64,000 bases of DNA, taken from the NCBI GenBank assembly GCA_009930155.1, contig RZYX01000001.1:1-64000 (forward strand), given 5' to 3'. Of the stretch, positions 55,029-62,954 are shown one piece after another. Position 1 is the stretch's first letter. Every line of letters begins with the position of its first letter. The DNA comes from Clostridia bacterium (GTDB taxonomy: Bacteria; Bacillota_A; Clostridia; Oscillospirales; Acutalibacteraceae). The position numbers were made by a program, and so were the translations under genes. The notes beneath the pieces are model-generated. The model searched no databases. It saw nothing but the letters and a program-made list of their open reading frames with translations, and was not told the origin of the DNA.

Positions 55029-56009
55029 TTGATTAAAAGTATTATCAGCTGGGTGGGTGGAAAATCAAAACTCATGTGGCTGATTAACTTACTTGCACCA
55101 CCGAGGTACGAGCGTAGTGTAGATGTTTTTGGGGGCAGTGGAACGGTTACATTAAACCTCGACTGTCCAGGTGGTACACTAAAGGTTTATAACGATTTTA
55201 ATGCAAACCTTGTAAATCTCATGCGCTGTGCCAGAGATAAGCCATTGGCACTTATGCAGGAAATTGGATTTCTCGCCCTAAATGCCCGCGATGACTTTGA
55301 GATGTATCGCAAGTTTATCGAAAAAGAGGAATTTAGTGATGATGACCTCAAAAGCGAATTGGAATTAACAGAGATTATATTTTCGCCTCCGAAAGCTATG
55401 GAAGCCCAAAATCTATTGCTCAAACACTCCGGCAAAAAGGACATCAAAAGAGCTGCCATCTACTATAAGCTACTGAGATATAGCTTTAATGCAAATGGAG
55501 AAACCTTTGGTGGAAAGAAATGTGATGTGCGTAGATTTTTTCTTGATATTTGGAAATTTAGCAAGGAGTTTGCTGAAATTACCGTTGAGAACAAAGACTT
55601 TGAAGCCCTTATCAAGCAGTATGACAGACCAAATGCCTTTATTTACTGCGACCCTCCTTATTTTGATGCAGAAGGCTTTTATGCTGTTTGCTTTCCAAAA
55701 GAGGATCATATTAGGCTACATGAGACCTTAGCAAAGGCTGAGGGTTATGTGATGGTCAGCTATAATAATTCATCCGAAATTGTAGAGCTATATAAGGATT
55801 TCTATATCTTCTACACCACAAGAGCTAACTCTATGTCCCGCAAGGAGGGTGAAATCTATGAAGAACTCATTATGACCAATTATGATCCCAGACCATTTTT
55901 ACAGCAGAAAAACCATCAGATGAATCTCTTCTCCTTCCTAAGCTTTTGGACAGAGGGAGATTACAAACTCATTCATGAGCCTGCAAAGGCTTTGAAAACA
56001 TACAAATAA
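55029..56009 (+). CDS. Dam-type DNA adenine N6-methyltransferase
   Basis: A 326-residue D12-class adenine methylase. It opens ISWVGGKSKLMWLINLLAP (SAM motif I region), has DVFGGSGTVTLN, the catalytic motif YCDPPYFD near residue 209, and FGGKKCDVRRFF in the target domain. No restriction enzyme is adjacent, so it is an orphan methylase typical of integrative and conjugative elements, perhaps protecting the element or marking GATC-like sites. It starts at TTG 55029 after GAGG. Length and motifs look intact, unlike its neighbours. Confidence 0.9.
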   Translation: MIKSIISWVGGKSKLMWLINLLAPPRYERSVDVFGGSGTVTLNLDCPGGTLKVYNDFNANLVNLMRCARDKPLALMQEIGFLALNARDDFEMYRKFIEKEEFSDDDLKSELELTEIIFSPPKAMEAQNLLLKHSGKKDIKRAAIYYKLLRYSFNANGETFGGKKCDVRRFFLDIWKFSKEFAEITVENKDFEALIKQYDRPNAFIYCDPPYFDAEGFYAVCFPKEDHIRLHETLAKAEGYVMVSYNNSSEIVELYKDFYIFYTTRANSMSRKEGEIYEELIMTNYDPRPFLQQKNHQMNLFSFLSFWTEGDYKLIHEPAKALKTYK

Positions 56010-56024
56010 GAGAGGTATTTTATT

Positions 56025-56498
56025 ATGAAAAACACTAATCAGAACAACGGACTCTTGGTGGAAAATGAAATTATCGAAAAGGCAGAGCTTGGCGACAATG
56101 TCAAGCTTGTTGCTACAGACCACCTCATCGTTCTTACAAAAGCTAAAATGACAGCAATGGATTTAGTAGAAACCATTGATTCCATGTCCACCTTGTTGTA
56201 TAGCCTTATTGATGGCTTGGCAGAATGCTGTGGCGAGTGCGATGGCTGTGACCACTGCGAGGACTTGGACTTTGAGCCTATTCACTTGCCGGATGAAGTG
56301 CTTAAAATTGCAGGTATTCCCATTGGAACAAAGCTTGCCGCCTTTGTAGAAGAAGATGAAGGTGCGGTTCATATTGAACCGGCTGAGTATGACTATGATA
56401 TCTCCGATGTGCCTGTGCACTTGCTTGCTACTTTTTCAGACTATGGTATTTGCCTTGGAGAGCTTGATGCCCTTTTGATGGAAAACGAGGTGCTTTAA
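56025..56498 (+). CDS. Conserved mobile-element protein, unknown function
   Basis: A 157-residue acidic protein with a short Cys cluster (CCGECDGCDHCED) in the middle and a C-terminal half (LPDEVLKIAGIPIGTKLAAF, then ATFSDYGICLGELDALL) that recalls AbrB-linked proteins of clostridial conjugative elements. Role unknown. It begins 16 bases after the methylase with an AGAGAGG site and its last base overlaps the next start, so the three genes form one unit. Confidence 0.65.
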   Translation: MKNTNQNNGLLVENEIIEKAELGDNVKLVATDHLIVLTKAKMTAMDLVETIDSMSTLLYSLIDGLAECCGECDGCDHCEDLDFEPIHLPDEVLKIAGIPIGTKLAAFVEEDEGAVHIEPAEYDYDISDVPVHLLATFSDYGICLGELDALLMENEVL

Positions 56499-56917
56499 TG
56501 GACAAGAAAAATGTCTACCCATACAGCTTGCTTGAAGCCAAGCGGAACGGCGAACTGGAGCAGTATCGAGAGTCATTTAAGGAGAATGTCCGCTGTGCAA
56601 ATGACATTAAAGAAGCAATCACCAAAAACTTTGATGGTATGCATCTAAACCAAGATGTGGCAAAGCCTGTCATTGTCGAGTTTGGCTATGACCGAGTAAA
56701 CTTCGTTCTTGCCAACACCTTGCAGGAATTAATTCACGATGGCAGATTTTCAAGGGATAACAAAGAATGGGCAAAGAACTTTTTCATTCCTGAAAACAAA
56801 GCAAATAATCGTAATTATGAATTCATGGTGACAAGCCATCTCGCCGTCCTTGATGGTTTTATAAACCAAGCAAGAAAAGAATACCAAAGCCTCAATCTGT
56901 GGGATCACACCCACTGA
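56498..56917 (+). CDS. DUF3849 domain protein (probably truncated by a TGA)
   Basis: A 139-residue DUF3849 protein: VYPYSLLEAKRNGELEQYRE, then CANDIKEAITKNFDGMHLN and RVNFVLANTLQELIHDGRFS are family features in conjugative elements of Firmicutes. The stop TGA at 56915 is followed, in the same frame and with no start codon needed, by 78 more codons that look coding (56918-57154). So the original protein was likely longer. Confidence 0.75.
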   Translation: MDKKNVYPYSLLEAKRNGELEQYRESFKENVRCANDIKEAITKNFDGMHLNQDVAKPVIVEFGYDRVNFVLANTLQELIHDGRFSRDNKEWAKNFFIPENKANNRNYEFMVTSHLAVLDGFINQARKEYQSLNLWDHTH

Positions 56918-57154
56918 AACGATAAAAACCACCTCGACTACACAGGCAAGGTGATGGTGTTAAATCCCAAGTGCCTTAAAGACGAGTATAAAACACCCCG
57001 TGATCAGCTTGTTTTGTGTGAGAATGGGTTTGGCTGCAGTCCTACGGCAAGTGGCAGAAAGGTATTTGGCAGATTTCTTTCTGACGGAGAGAAATACCAG
57101 TATGACCGCAGTGACTTTATCGGAGAACTGAAAGCGGAGCTGCTCCCCGATTGA
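56918..57154 (+). pseudogene. C-terminal part of the DUF3849-containing protein after an in-frame TGA
   Basis: In the same frame as the DUF3849 gene, reading HLDYTGKVMVLNPKCLKDEY then GFGCSPTASGRKVFGRFLSD and ending FIGELKAELLPD. This segment resembles a module found at the end of several clostridial conjugative-element proteins. Either the TGA at 56915 is a nonsense mutation or this is made separately from ATG 56951/56954, which lacks a clear ribosome site. Confidence 0.55.
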
Positions 57155-58288
57155 GTAAGAGATAAAGTGCAGGAGATGACGGAACCTTGTGAGTCCTCTC
57201 CAACTATGGGAGGGATTGAAATGAAGTAGGAGGAAAAATGGAGAGTATAAAACTCAAGAACAGTCTTATTTACTACTATGGCAGCCCCTCGGGATACCTA
57301 ACGGCGATGAAAGTCGCTACTTTGCTTTAAACTTTTGGCAGAACCGCCTAACAAGCACATAAAAAATAGGCTCCTAAGGAGTCGGAAATGAGAACCCTTT
57401 GAAATGGCTTCAGTCGAAGACAACACTTCAGAAATAGAAAACGATTATTGTAACCTTGTTGACGAAATTAGCAGTACTGAGGGTAGTAATCTCACCTTGC
57501 ACAATGATAGATTGTATAGCCTTTGTGCCGAAATGTGAGTCATTTCATAAAGAGATAGCTATACCCAAAATCTCAAAAAAAGCTTTCACATATATGCATC
57601 GACTTGTGGTATCTCAAAGCGAGATGCTATGAAAAAGCAAGTCAAAAAATCAGGGTAGGCACGGAAAAGCTGTGGCAAATTCTTTGATATTCAACACCTC
57701 CGCCGGACGTATTCCAAAGGAACAAAATACCGATTTTTTGTGCGAAAAAGGTTTGATGAGTTAAATTAATTTAGAGCATAACGAACCTATGTGTTTTATT
57801 CAAAATTACTATGTTACAATTTGAATTTGATTATCTCAACTAAAATCCAACCTGATTTAATATTAAGTAGGATTTTTCAAGCCATTTGGTTACTGCAGGT
57901 CAGATTTTGATGCTTGTTCAGCTACCGACAAGAGTGAAATTTATCGTTTTACAACAAAAAAGTTAAATTATCAACCAAATATTCTAAATTATGACTTTAA
58001 AGAAAAAACTTGAATTTAATTTATATTAATGATAATATATAATATGTTAAATTGGAAATATTTAGCAATTAGGGTCATATTATAGTATTTTAAATCATTT
58101 ATTTAAACAATTGAAAAAATATATTATAACTATAATAAACTGATGTTATTGTGGAATTCGGATTATTTTTTTTGCTTAAACTCGAAAGTTTTAATATTGT
58201 AGAGCCTAAATTATAAAGAAATGGTAACTTTGCATTAGCTTTTTAGGATTACTTATAAACAGCATAGTGTATTGAAGGGGCAGCATTA
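57155..58288 (+). other. Degraded intergenic stretch with gene remnants
   Basis: About 1.1 kb without an intact gene. A 30-codon frame at 57238-57330, with a good GTAGGAGG site, starts MESIKLKNSLIYYYG, the usual opening of a small protein from clostridial conjugative elements, then runs out of frame. Another remnant frame of 44 codons lies at 57404-57538. From about 57780 the DNA becomes very AT-rich and shows no coding; the last ~250 bases must hold the promoter of the ABC exporter gene, which I cannot place with confidence. Confidence 0.55.
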
Positions 58289-60517
58289 ATGAAATATACA
58301 TTTGTAAAACAGCATGATGCAACAGATTGTGCGGCGGCATGTCTCGCAATGGTTTGTCTGCATTATAAAAAAGAAACATCAATTACTCGTCTTCGGGATA
58401 TGATGGGAACAGATTTAAAAGGCACAAATCTTGTCGGACTCAGCAAATGTGCAGATGATCTTGGATTTATATCACAGGCAGTAAGGGTAGATAAAGACGG
58501 TTTTCTTAGTGAGTATACTTTACCGGCTATTGCTAATGTTATTACAAAAGAAGGCATGACACATTTTGTTGTTATTTTCAAAATTACAGATAAATATGTA
58601 ATCATCGGTGACCCTGCAAAGGATTTAATGCGTGTTGAAATTGACGATTTTTATAAAGATTTTACTGGTGTTCTTTTGATTTTGAAGCCAAATGAAAAGT
58701 TTATTCAAAGTAAAAATAAAACTGAAAAGGTATTTTCTCGCTACATGAGACTTTTTATGCCTCATAAAAAATTATTTATATACGGTATCATTGCATCACT
58801 GATTTTAACTTTTTTAGGAATTGTATCATCTTTATTTAACAGTATTATTTTTGATGAAATATTACCATATAAAGAGGAAAACACGCTGAAACTAATGCTA
58901 ATTATTTTCGGAGTCATTGCCATTACGCAGGTGGTTATTGGTTTTGTTCGTCAATGGATGATGATTCATCTTTCTGTTAAAATTGATATTCCCCTTATGC
59001 TTGGCTATTTTGAACACATATATAAATTGCCGATGAAATTCTTTTCTACCAGAAAGACCGGAGATATTACCACGCGTTTTTCAGACGCATTTACAATAAA
59101 AAATGTATTTACAGATATTGCACTTACCTTAGTTATTGATATCTCAATGGCGTTGATAACAGGTGTAATACTTTTTAAAATAAACATTTCATTGTTTATT
59201 ATTATTGTATTTATGACAATTATCAGCATTATTCTTGTGTTTATATTTAAACAGCCTTATAAGAAAATTAATGAAGAGCAAATGCAACAGGCATCAATAT
59301 TAAACTCACAAATAATTGAGGGCTTGCGTGCTGTAGAAACGATTAAGGGTAATGCAAATGAAGAAACGGAACTGGAAAATATTGAAAAGGAATATATAAG
59401 ATCTCTTCGTATAAGTATAAAAGAAAGTAATCTTTCTAATGTTCAAGGCACAATTTCCAGTTTAATTTCTACTGCCGGAAATCTGATTTTAATGTACTTC
59501 GGTATCATGCAAGTAATTAAAGGTGATATTACTATTGGTACAATGATGGCATTTATGACACTTTCCGGTTACTTTATGGACCCTGTCGGCCGTTTGGTAA
59601 GTTTGCAATTATCATTGCAGGAAGCAAATATTTCTATGAGACGTATTTCAGAAATACTTGATTATGAGCAAGAGCAAAATACCGAAACCAAAGGTATGTA
59701 TCAAGAAATTGAAAAGATTAATGCAGATATAGAAATTAAAAATGTTACTTTCCGTTATGGCAATAGAAAACCCGTATTGAATAATATAAGTTTCACAATT
59801 CCACAAGGCAAAAAGGTGGCGTTGGTTGGAGCATCAGGAAGCGGAAAATCTACCATAGCAAAGCTTTTGCTTAAATATTACGAACCGGAAAATGGTGTTA
59901 TTACCATTGACGATGTGGATATTAACGAGTATACGAATGAGTCCATAAGGAAATCTATCTCATATGTTCCGCAGAACATTGAACTGTTCTCTAAGAGTAT
60001 TTATGATAACATCCGTGTATCCAAAATGAATGCAACATTAGATGAAGTTAAGGAAGCGGCAAAAGCGGCTGATGCACACGAATTTATACGCAAACTGCCC
60101 ATGCAGTATTATACTTTCCTTGAGGAAGCAGGAAACGGACTTTCAGGCGGTGAAAAACAGCGTATTGCTTTAGCAAGGGCGTTTTTGAAAAAGAACGATT
60201 TTTACATATTAGACGAATCAACAAGCAGCTTAGATTTTTCAACGGAAAACGTTGTTTTTGACATGATTTATAATAAACTTAAAAATAAGTCAATGCTGAT
60301 TGTAGCCCATCGTTTGTCTACTGTTAAAAACTGCGATATAATTATTGTTATGGATAATGGTGAAATAATTGAAACTGGTACACACAGGCAATTACTCGCT
60401 AAAAAAGGTCAGTATCATAAGCTTTGGCAAATGCAGCAAGGTAATTTCAAAATAGAGAAAGATAAACCTCAAAAAGAAATTAAAGAAATTTTAGATGAGG
60501 ATGAAATTACATATTAA
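58289..60517 (+). CDS. Peptidase-containing bacteriocin ABC transporter (C39 type)
   Basis: A 742-residue exporter that cleaves double-glycine leaders and pumps out the mature peptide. Residues 1 to about 140 are a C39 peptidase with Cys14 (QHDATDCAAACLAM), His near 92 (MTHFVVIF) and Asp near 108 (IGDPAKD). Residues about 160-460 hold six membrane helices. The nucleotide-binding domain has Walker A GASGSGKST near 515, signature LSGGEKQR near 617, Walker B FYILDEST near 642 and the VAHRLS switch. All catalytic parts are intact. The cargo is most likely the leader peptide gene 113 bases downstream; the HlyD partner is at 61825. Confidence 0.96.
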   Translation: MKYTFVKQHDATDCAAACLAMVCLHYKKETSITRLRDMMGTDLKGTNLVGLSKCADDLGFISQAVRVDKDGFLSEYTLPAIANVITKEGMTHFVVIFKITDKYVIIGDPAKDLMRVEIDDFYKDFTGVLLILKPNEKFIQSKNKTEKVFSRYMRLFMPHKKLFIYGIIASLILTFLGIVSSLFNSIIFDEILPYKEENTLKLMLIIFGVIAITQVVIGFVRQWMMIHLSVKIDIPLMLGYFEHIYKLPMKFFSTRKTGDITTRFSDAFTIKNVFTDIALTLVIDISMALITGVILFKINISLFIIIVFMTIISIILVFIFKQPYKKINEEQMQQASILNSQIIEGLRAVETIKGNANEETELENIEKEYIRSLRISIKESNLSNVQGTISSLISTAGNLILMYFGIMQVIKGDITIGTMMAFMTLSGYFMDPVGRLVSLQLSLQEANISMRRISEILDYEQEQNTETKGMYQEIEKINADIEIKNVTFRYGNRKPVLNNISFTIPQGKKVALVGASGSGKSTIAKLLLKYYEPENGVITIDDVDINEYTNESIRKSISYVPQNIELFSKSIYDNIRVSKMNATLDEVKEAAKAADAHEFIRKLPMQYYTFLEEAGNGLSGGEKQRIALARAFLKKNDFYILDESTSSLDFSTENVVFDMIYNKLKNKSMLIVAHRLSTVKNCDIIIVMDNGEIIETGTHRQLLAKKGQYHKLWQMQQGNFKIEKDKPQKEIKEILDEDEITY

Positions 60518-60630
60518 TTTTGGTGATTAGCGTACGCAATTATATACTATCACACCGCAAATAAAGTCTGATCAACTTAAATTTGCAAAAAAATTGTATA
60601 GATGTGAAAAACATCAGAAAGGATGAAATT

Positions 60631-60945
60631 ATGGAAATGTGTTATGAAGGTACACTTGCAATGCCAAGCAACTATGTTGTGATGGACAGTGAAGAAATGA
60701 GTTACGTTGAAGGTGGAATATCAAAAGGTCAAAAGGCTGCAATAATAGCAGCAGCAATAGGGGCAGGTGTTGCACTTACTGCTGCACTTGTTGCTGGTCA
60801 GATATGGGTCGCTGGATTGATATGTAAATATACTTTTGCAGCAGCTGTAACTAAACTAGGAATAACCGGAGTTGCAGGAATTATAGGTGTTTCATTGGGT
60901 GTTTCAACGACTACTGTAGTTGCAGCTTTAGCTTGGGCTTTTTAG
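60631..60945 (+). CDS. Double-glycine-leader bacteriocin precursor
   Basis: A 104-residue precursor. The leader is 29 residues and ends in MSYVEGG, the C39 cleavage signal. The predicted mature peptide of 75 residues begins ISKGQKAAIIAAAIGAG; it is extremely hydrophobic, Ala/Gly/Val-rich, with several GxxxG-like spacings, four Lys, no acidic residue and one Cys. It should insert in membranes as helices. I start at ATG 60631, preceded by AGAAAGGA. It resembles class II (possibly IIb/IIc-like) bacteriocins but no specific relative is recognised. There is no second peptide gene nearby, so if it is two-peptide the partner is elsewhere. Confidence 0.82.
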   Translation: MEMCYEGTLAMPSNYVVMDSEEMSYVEGGISKGQKAAIIAAAIGAGVALTAALVAGQIWVAGLICKYTFAAAVTKLGITGVAGIIGVSLGVSTTTVVAALAWAF

Positions 60946-60959
60946 GAGAGAGGAATTTT

Positions 60960-61142
60960 ATGAAAATGAATATTACTAAAGTTTCATTCTTAATTATGCT
61001 ATTATTAATTATATTGTCTTCAATATTAGTTATTGTGTTAGCAATAACAGTAAATATAAAATGCATATATCTATTGTTCTTCTTGGCAATATTGACATTG
61101 CCATTGAGTATGCTATTTATTGGACATAAAGGGAAAAAATAA
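60960..61142 (+). CDS. Small two-helix membrane protein, candidate bacteriocin immunity protein
   Basis: A 60-residue protein with two hydrophobic helices (VSFLIMLLLIILSSILVIVL and LLFFLAILTLPLSMLFI) separated by a short Asn/Lys/Cys loop, and a basic tail GHKGKK. It begins 14 bases after the bacteriocin stop with a GGAGAGAGG site. Position, size and topology match immunity proteins that protect producers, which are rarely conserved in sequence. The role is inferred only from context. Confidence 0.6.
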   Translation: MKMNITKVSFLIMLLLIILSSILVIVLAITVNIKCIYLLFFLAILTLPLSMLFIGHKGKK

Positions 61143-61187
61143 TTATAATAGTTAACATGAAAAGTAGTTAATTTATTTTCGCATAAT

Positions 61188-61227
61188 ATAGTCCATGAGG
61201 ATAAGTGTTCTTGCACTCATGGACTAT
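61188..61227. repeat. Perfect 12-bp inverted repeat after the immunity candidate
   Basis: ATAGTCCATGAG (61188-61199) and CTCATGGACTAT (61216-61227), 16-base loop. No T-run follows, so it may be an attenuator or RNA-stabilising hairpin that raises the peptide/immunity message over the downstream export genes. Confidence 0.6.
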
Positions 61228-61334
61228 AGAAAACTTATATAGCTACTTTGTATTTATTTTAGGTTGTACCCCCTCCCCAATAATGAGAAAAGCAAATAAA
61301 TCAGGTGATCCTTTTAAATAGGAGTAAAGTTTTT

Positions 61335-61814
61335 ATGAGTGAATTATTGTTAAAAGATAATATGTGTTTGAAATTGAATAATGTTTTATGCGTTAATGTA
61401 GATAAAGAAGAATTGATATATGTTGATAAAATAGTAGATAAAATGGGAAATTTTATTGTGGCAAATGGGTATAAAGCGATTGGTCCTTTGGTGCAATATA
61501 CATCTACAAAAACTAATGATTCAGGAGAGGCAGATATTCTTTTTCGTTTTATGAGGCAATCAAGTGGATACGTACATAAAATTGAAAAGCCATATAGAAT
61601 TGAGTCTCAGATTAAAGTTGCTAATTGTATGTATTGTCGATATATTGGTACAGAAGATAAGCTTAGATTTGCCTACGACAAAATAAATTTAACAGCCTTT
61701 GAAAATGATATATCTTTAAATGGTGATAGCTACACTGTTTTTGTAGACTGTAATGAAGATGATGGTACAATTATTGCTGACGTATTTATGCAACGGGCAG
61801 AAAAAGAAAACTAG
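61335..61814 (+). CDS. Hypothetical protein in the bacteriocin locus (GyrI/DUF5085-like?)
   Basis: A 159-residue soluble protein with no signal. It has alternating strands and helices (MGNFIVANGYKAIGPLVQYT, then EADILFRFMRQSS, then VANCMYCRYIGTED and GDSYTVFVDCNEDDGTIIADVF), a pattern that recalls the GyrI-like effector domain and DUF5085 proteins found near peptide-export genes in Firmicutes. The similarity is weak. ATG 61335 follows ATAGGAG; a frame extension upstream is unlikely. It precedes the HlyD gene by 10 bases, so it belongs to the export operon. Confidence 0.55.
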   Translation: MSELLLKDNMCLKLNNVLCVNVDKEELIYVDKIVDKMGNFIVANGYKAIGPLVQYTSTKTNDSGEADILFRFMRQSSGYVHKIEKPYRIESQIKVANCMYCRYIGTEDKLRFAYDKINLTAFENDISLNGDSYTVFVDCNEDDGTIIADVFMQRAEKEN

Positions 61815-61824
61815 GTGTAAATTT

Positions 61825-62952
61825 ATGAATAAACAAATCAAATCAATGGATCAACTAAAGGACAGCCGCCTGTTATATGAAAAAAAGGTACCTCGATTTG
61901 GATATATAATTTTGATAGTAATAACACTATTATTGATTGGTGTTGTAATTTGGAGTTTGTACACACCTAAGGTCTATATGATTAAAACTACAGGTATGGT
62001 TACAAATGAGAATGCAGGCTATGTTATGCCAGCATATACAGGCGAAATAGTTAATAATTATATGTCTGAGGGTAAGATTGTTGAACAGGGTGATGTTTTA
62101 TTTACAGTTAAGAGTACGGATTATGATTTACAAGAACAACAACTTAAAAATAATAGTATCATCTATGAAAACAAATTAGCTCAAAGTAATAAATTGGTAA
62201 AATCAATCAAAGATGATAAAAATTATTTTGATCAAACAAACCCAGATGATGCATTATATTACAGTACATACGAAACATATAAGTCCCAAGTTGAACAAAA
62301 TAAAGTTGATGTCAGTACTTATAAAAATTATGGGTATACTGACAAGCAAATTGAAGATCAAATGGTTATTAACCAAAATAAAATATCAGAAATTTATTAT
62401 ACCGCAATTAAAACAGCTGAAAGTACGATAGACGAGTGTAAAACCCAAATTGCTTCAATAGATGCTCAGATTTCGGCAATTTCCAGTGGACAGAGTGCAT
62501 ATTCGGTTAAAGCTAATTCCTCAGGAGTGCTTCATTTGCTTGCTGATTATAAATCAGGAATGGTTGTTCAGACGGCATCTGCCGTTGCAACTATTACACC
62601 GGAGAACGATAAAACAATTATTGAAGCCTCTGTCAGTACTGCAGATATGGCAAGAATGCATAAGGGCGATAAAGTGGAAATGGCAGTTTTCGGTTTAACT
62701 CAAACTGTTTATGGAACAATTTCTGGTACAGTTAAGCAAATAGACAGTAATGTTTCTTCAACTGAAGATGAAAATGGAAAAAGTACAACTGCTTTTAAGA
62801 TTAAAATATTACCGGATTATTCCTATCTTACAAGCAAATCCGGAGAAAAAATTAATATTATAAACGGAATGACGGTTGAAGCGAGAATAGAATATGACAA
62901 GGTAACTTATTTTAATTATGTATTGGAGAAACTTGGTTTCTTGGTGAGGTAA
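61825..62952 (+). CDS. HlyD-family bacteriocin secretion adaptor
   Basis: A 375-residue membrane-fusion protein that works with the C39 ABC exporter. After a short cytoplasmic segment there is one membrane helix (about 25-46), then a barrel-hybrid/lipoyl-like part (GYVMPAYTGEIVNNYMSEGK, VEQGDVLFTV), a long helical hairpin (about 105-220, Lys/Gln/Asn-rich) and the closing lipoyl half (YSVKANSSGVLHLLADYKSG). ATG 61825 has TAGGTG upstream. It is the accessory protein of the LagE/MesE type common with PCAT exporters. Confidence 0.9.
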   Translation: MNKQIKSMDQLKDSRLLYEKKVPRFGYIILIVITLLLIGVVIWSLYTPKVYMIKTTGMVTNENAGYVMPAYTGEIVNNYMSEGKIVEQGDVLFTVKSTDYDLQEQQLKNNSIIYENKLAQSNKLVKSIKDDKNYFDQTNPDDALYYSTYETYKSQVEQNKVDVSTYKNYGYTDKQIEDQMVINQNKISEIYYTAIKTAESTIDECKTQIASIDAQISAISSGQSAYSVKANSSGVLHLLADYKSGMVVQTASAVATITPENDKTIIEASVSTADMARMHKGDKVEMAVFGLTQTVYGTISGTVKQIDSNVSSTEDENGKSTTAFKIKILPDYSYLTSKSGEKINIINGMTVEARIEYDKVTYFNYVLEKLGFLVR

Positions 62953-62954
62953 TA

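Noticed and set aside
54351..58288. Complete conjugative element
   Set aside because: No relaxase, coupling ATPase, VirB4-like gene or integrase is present; only accessory remnants remain.
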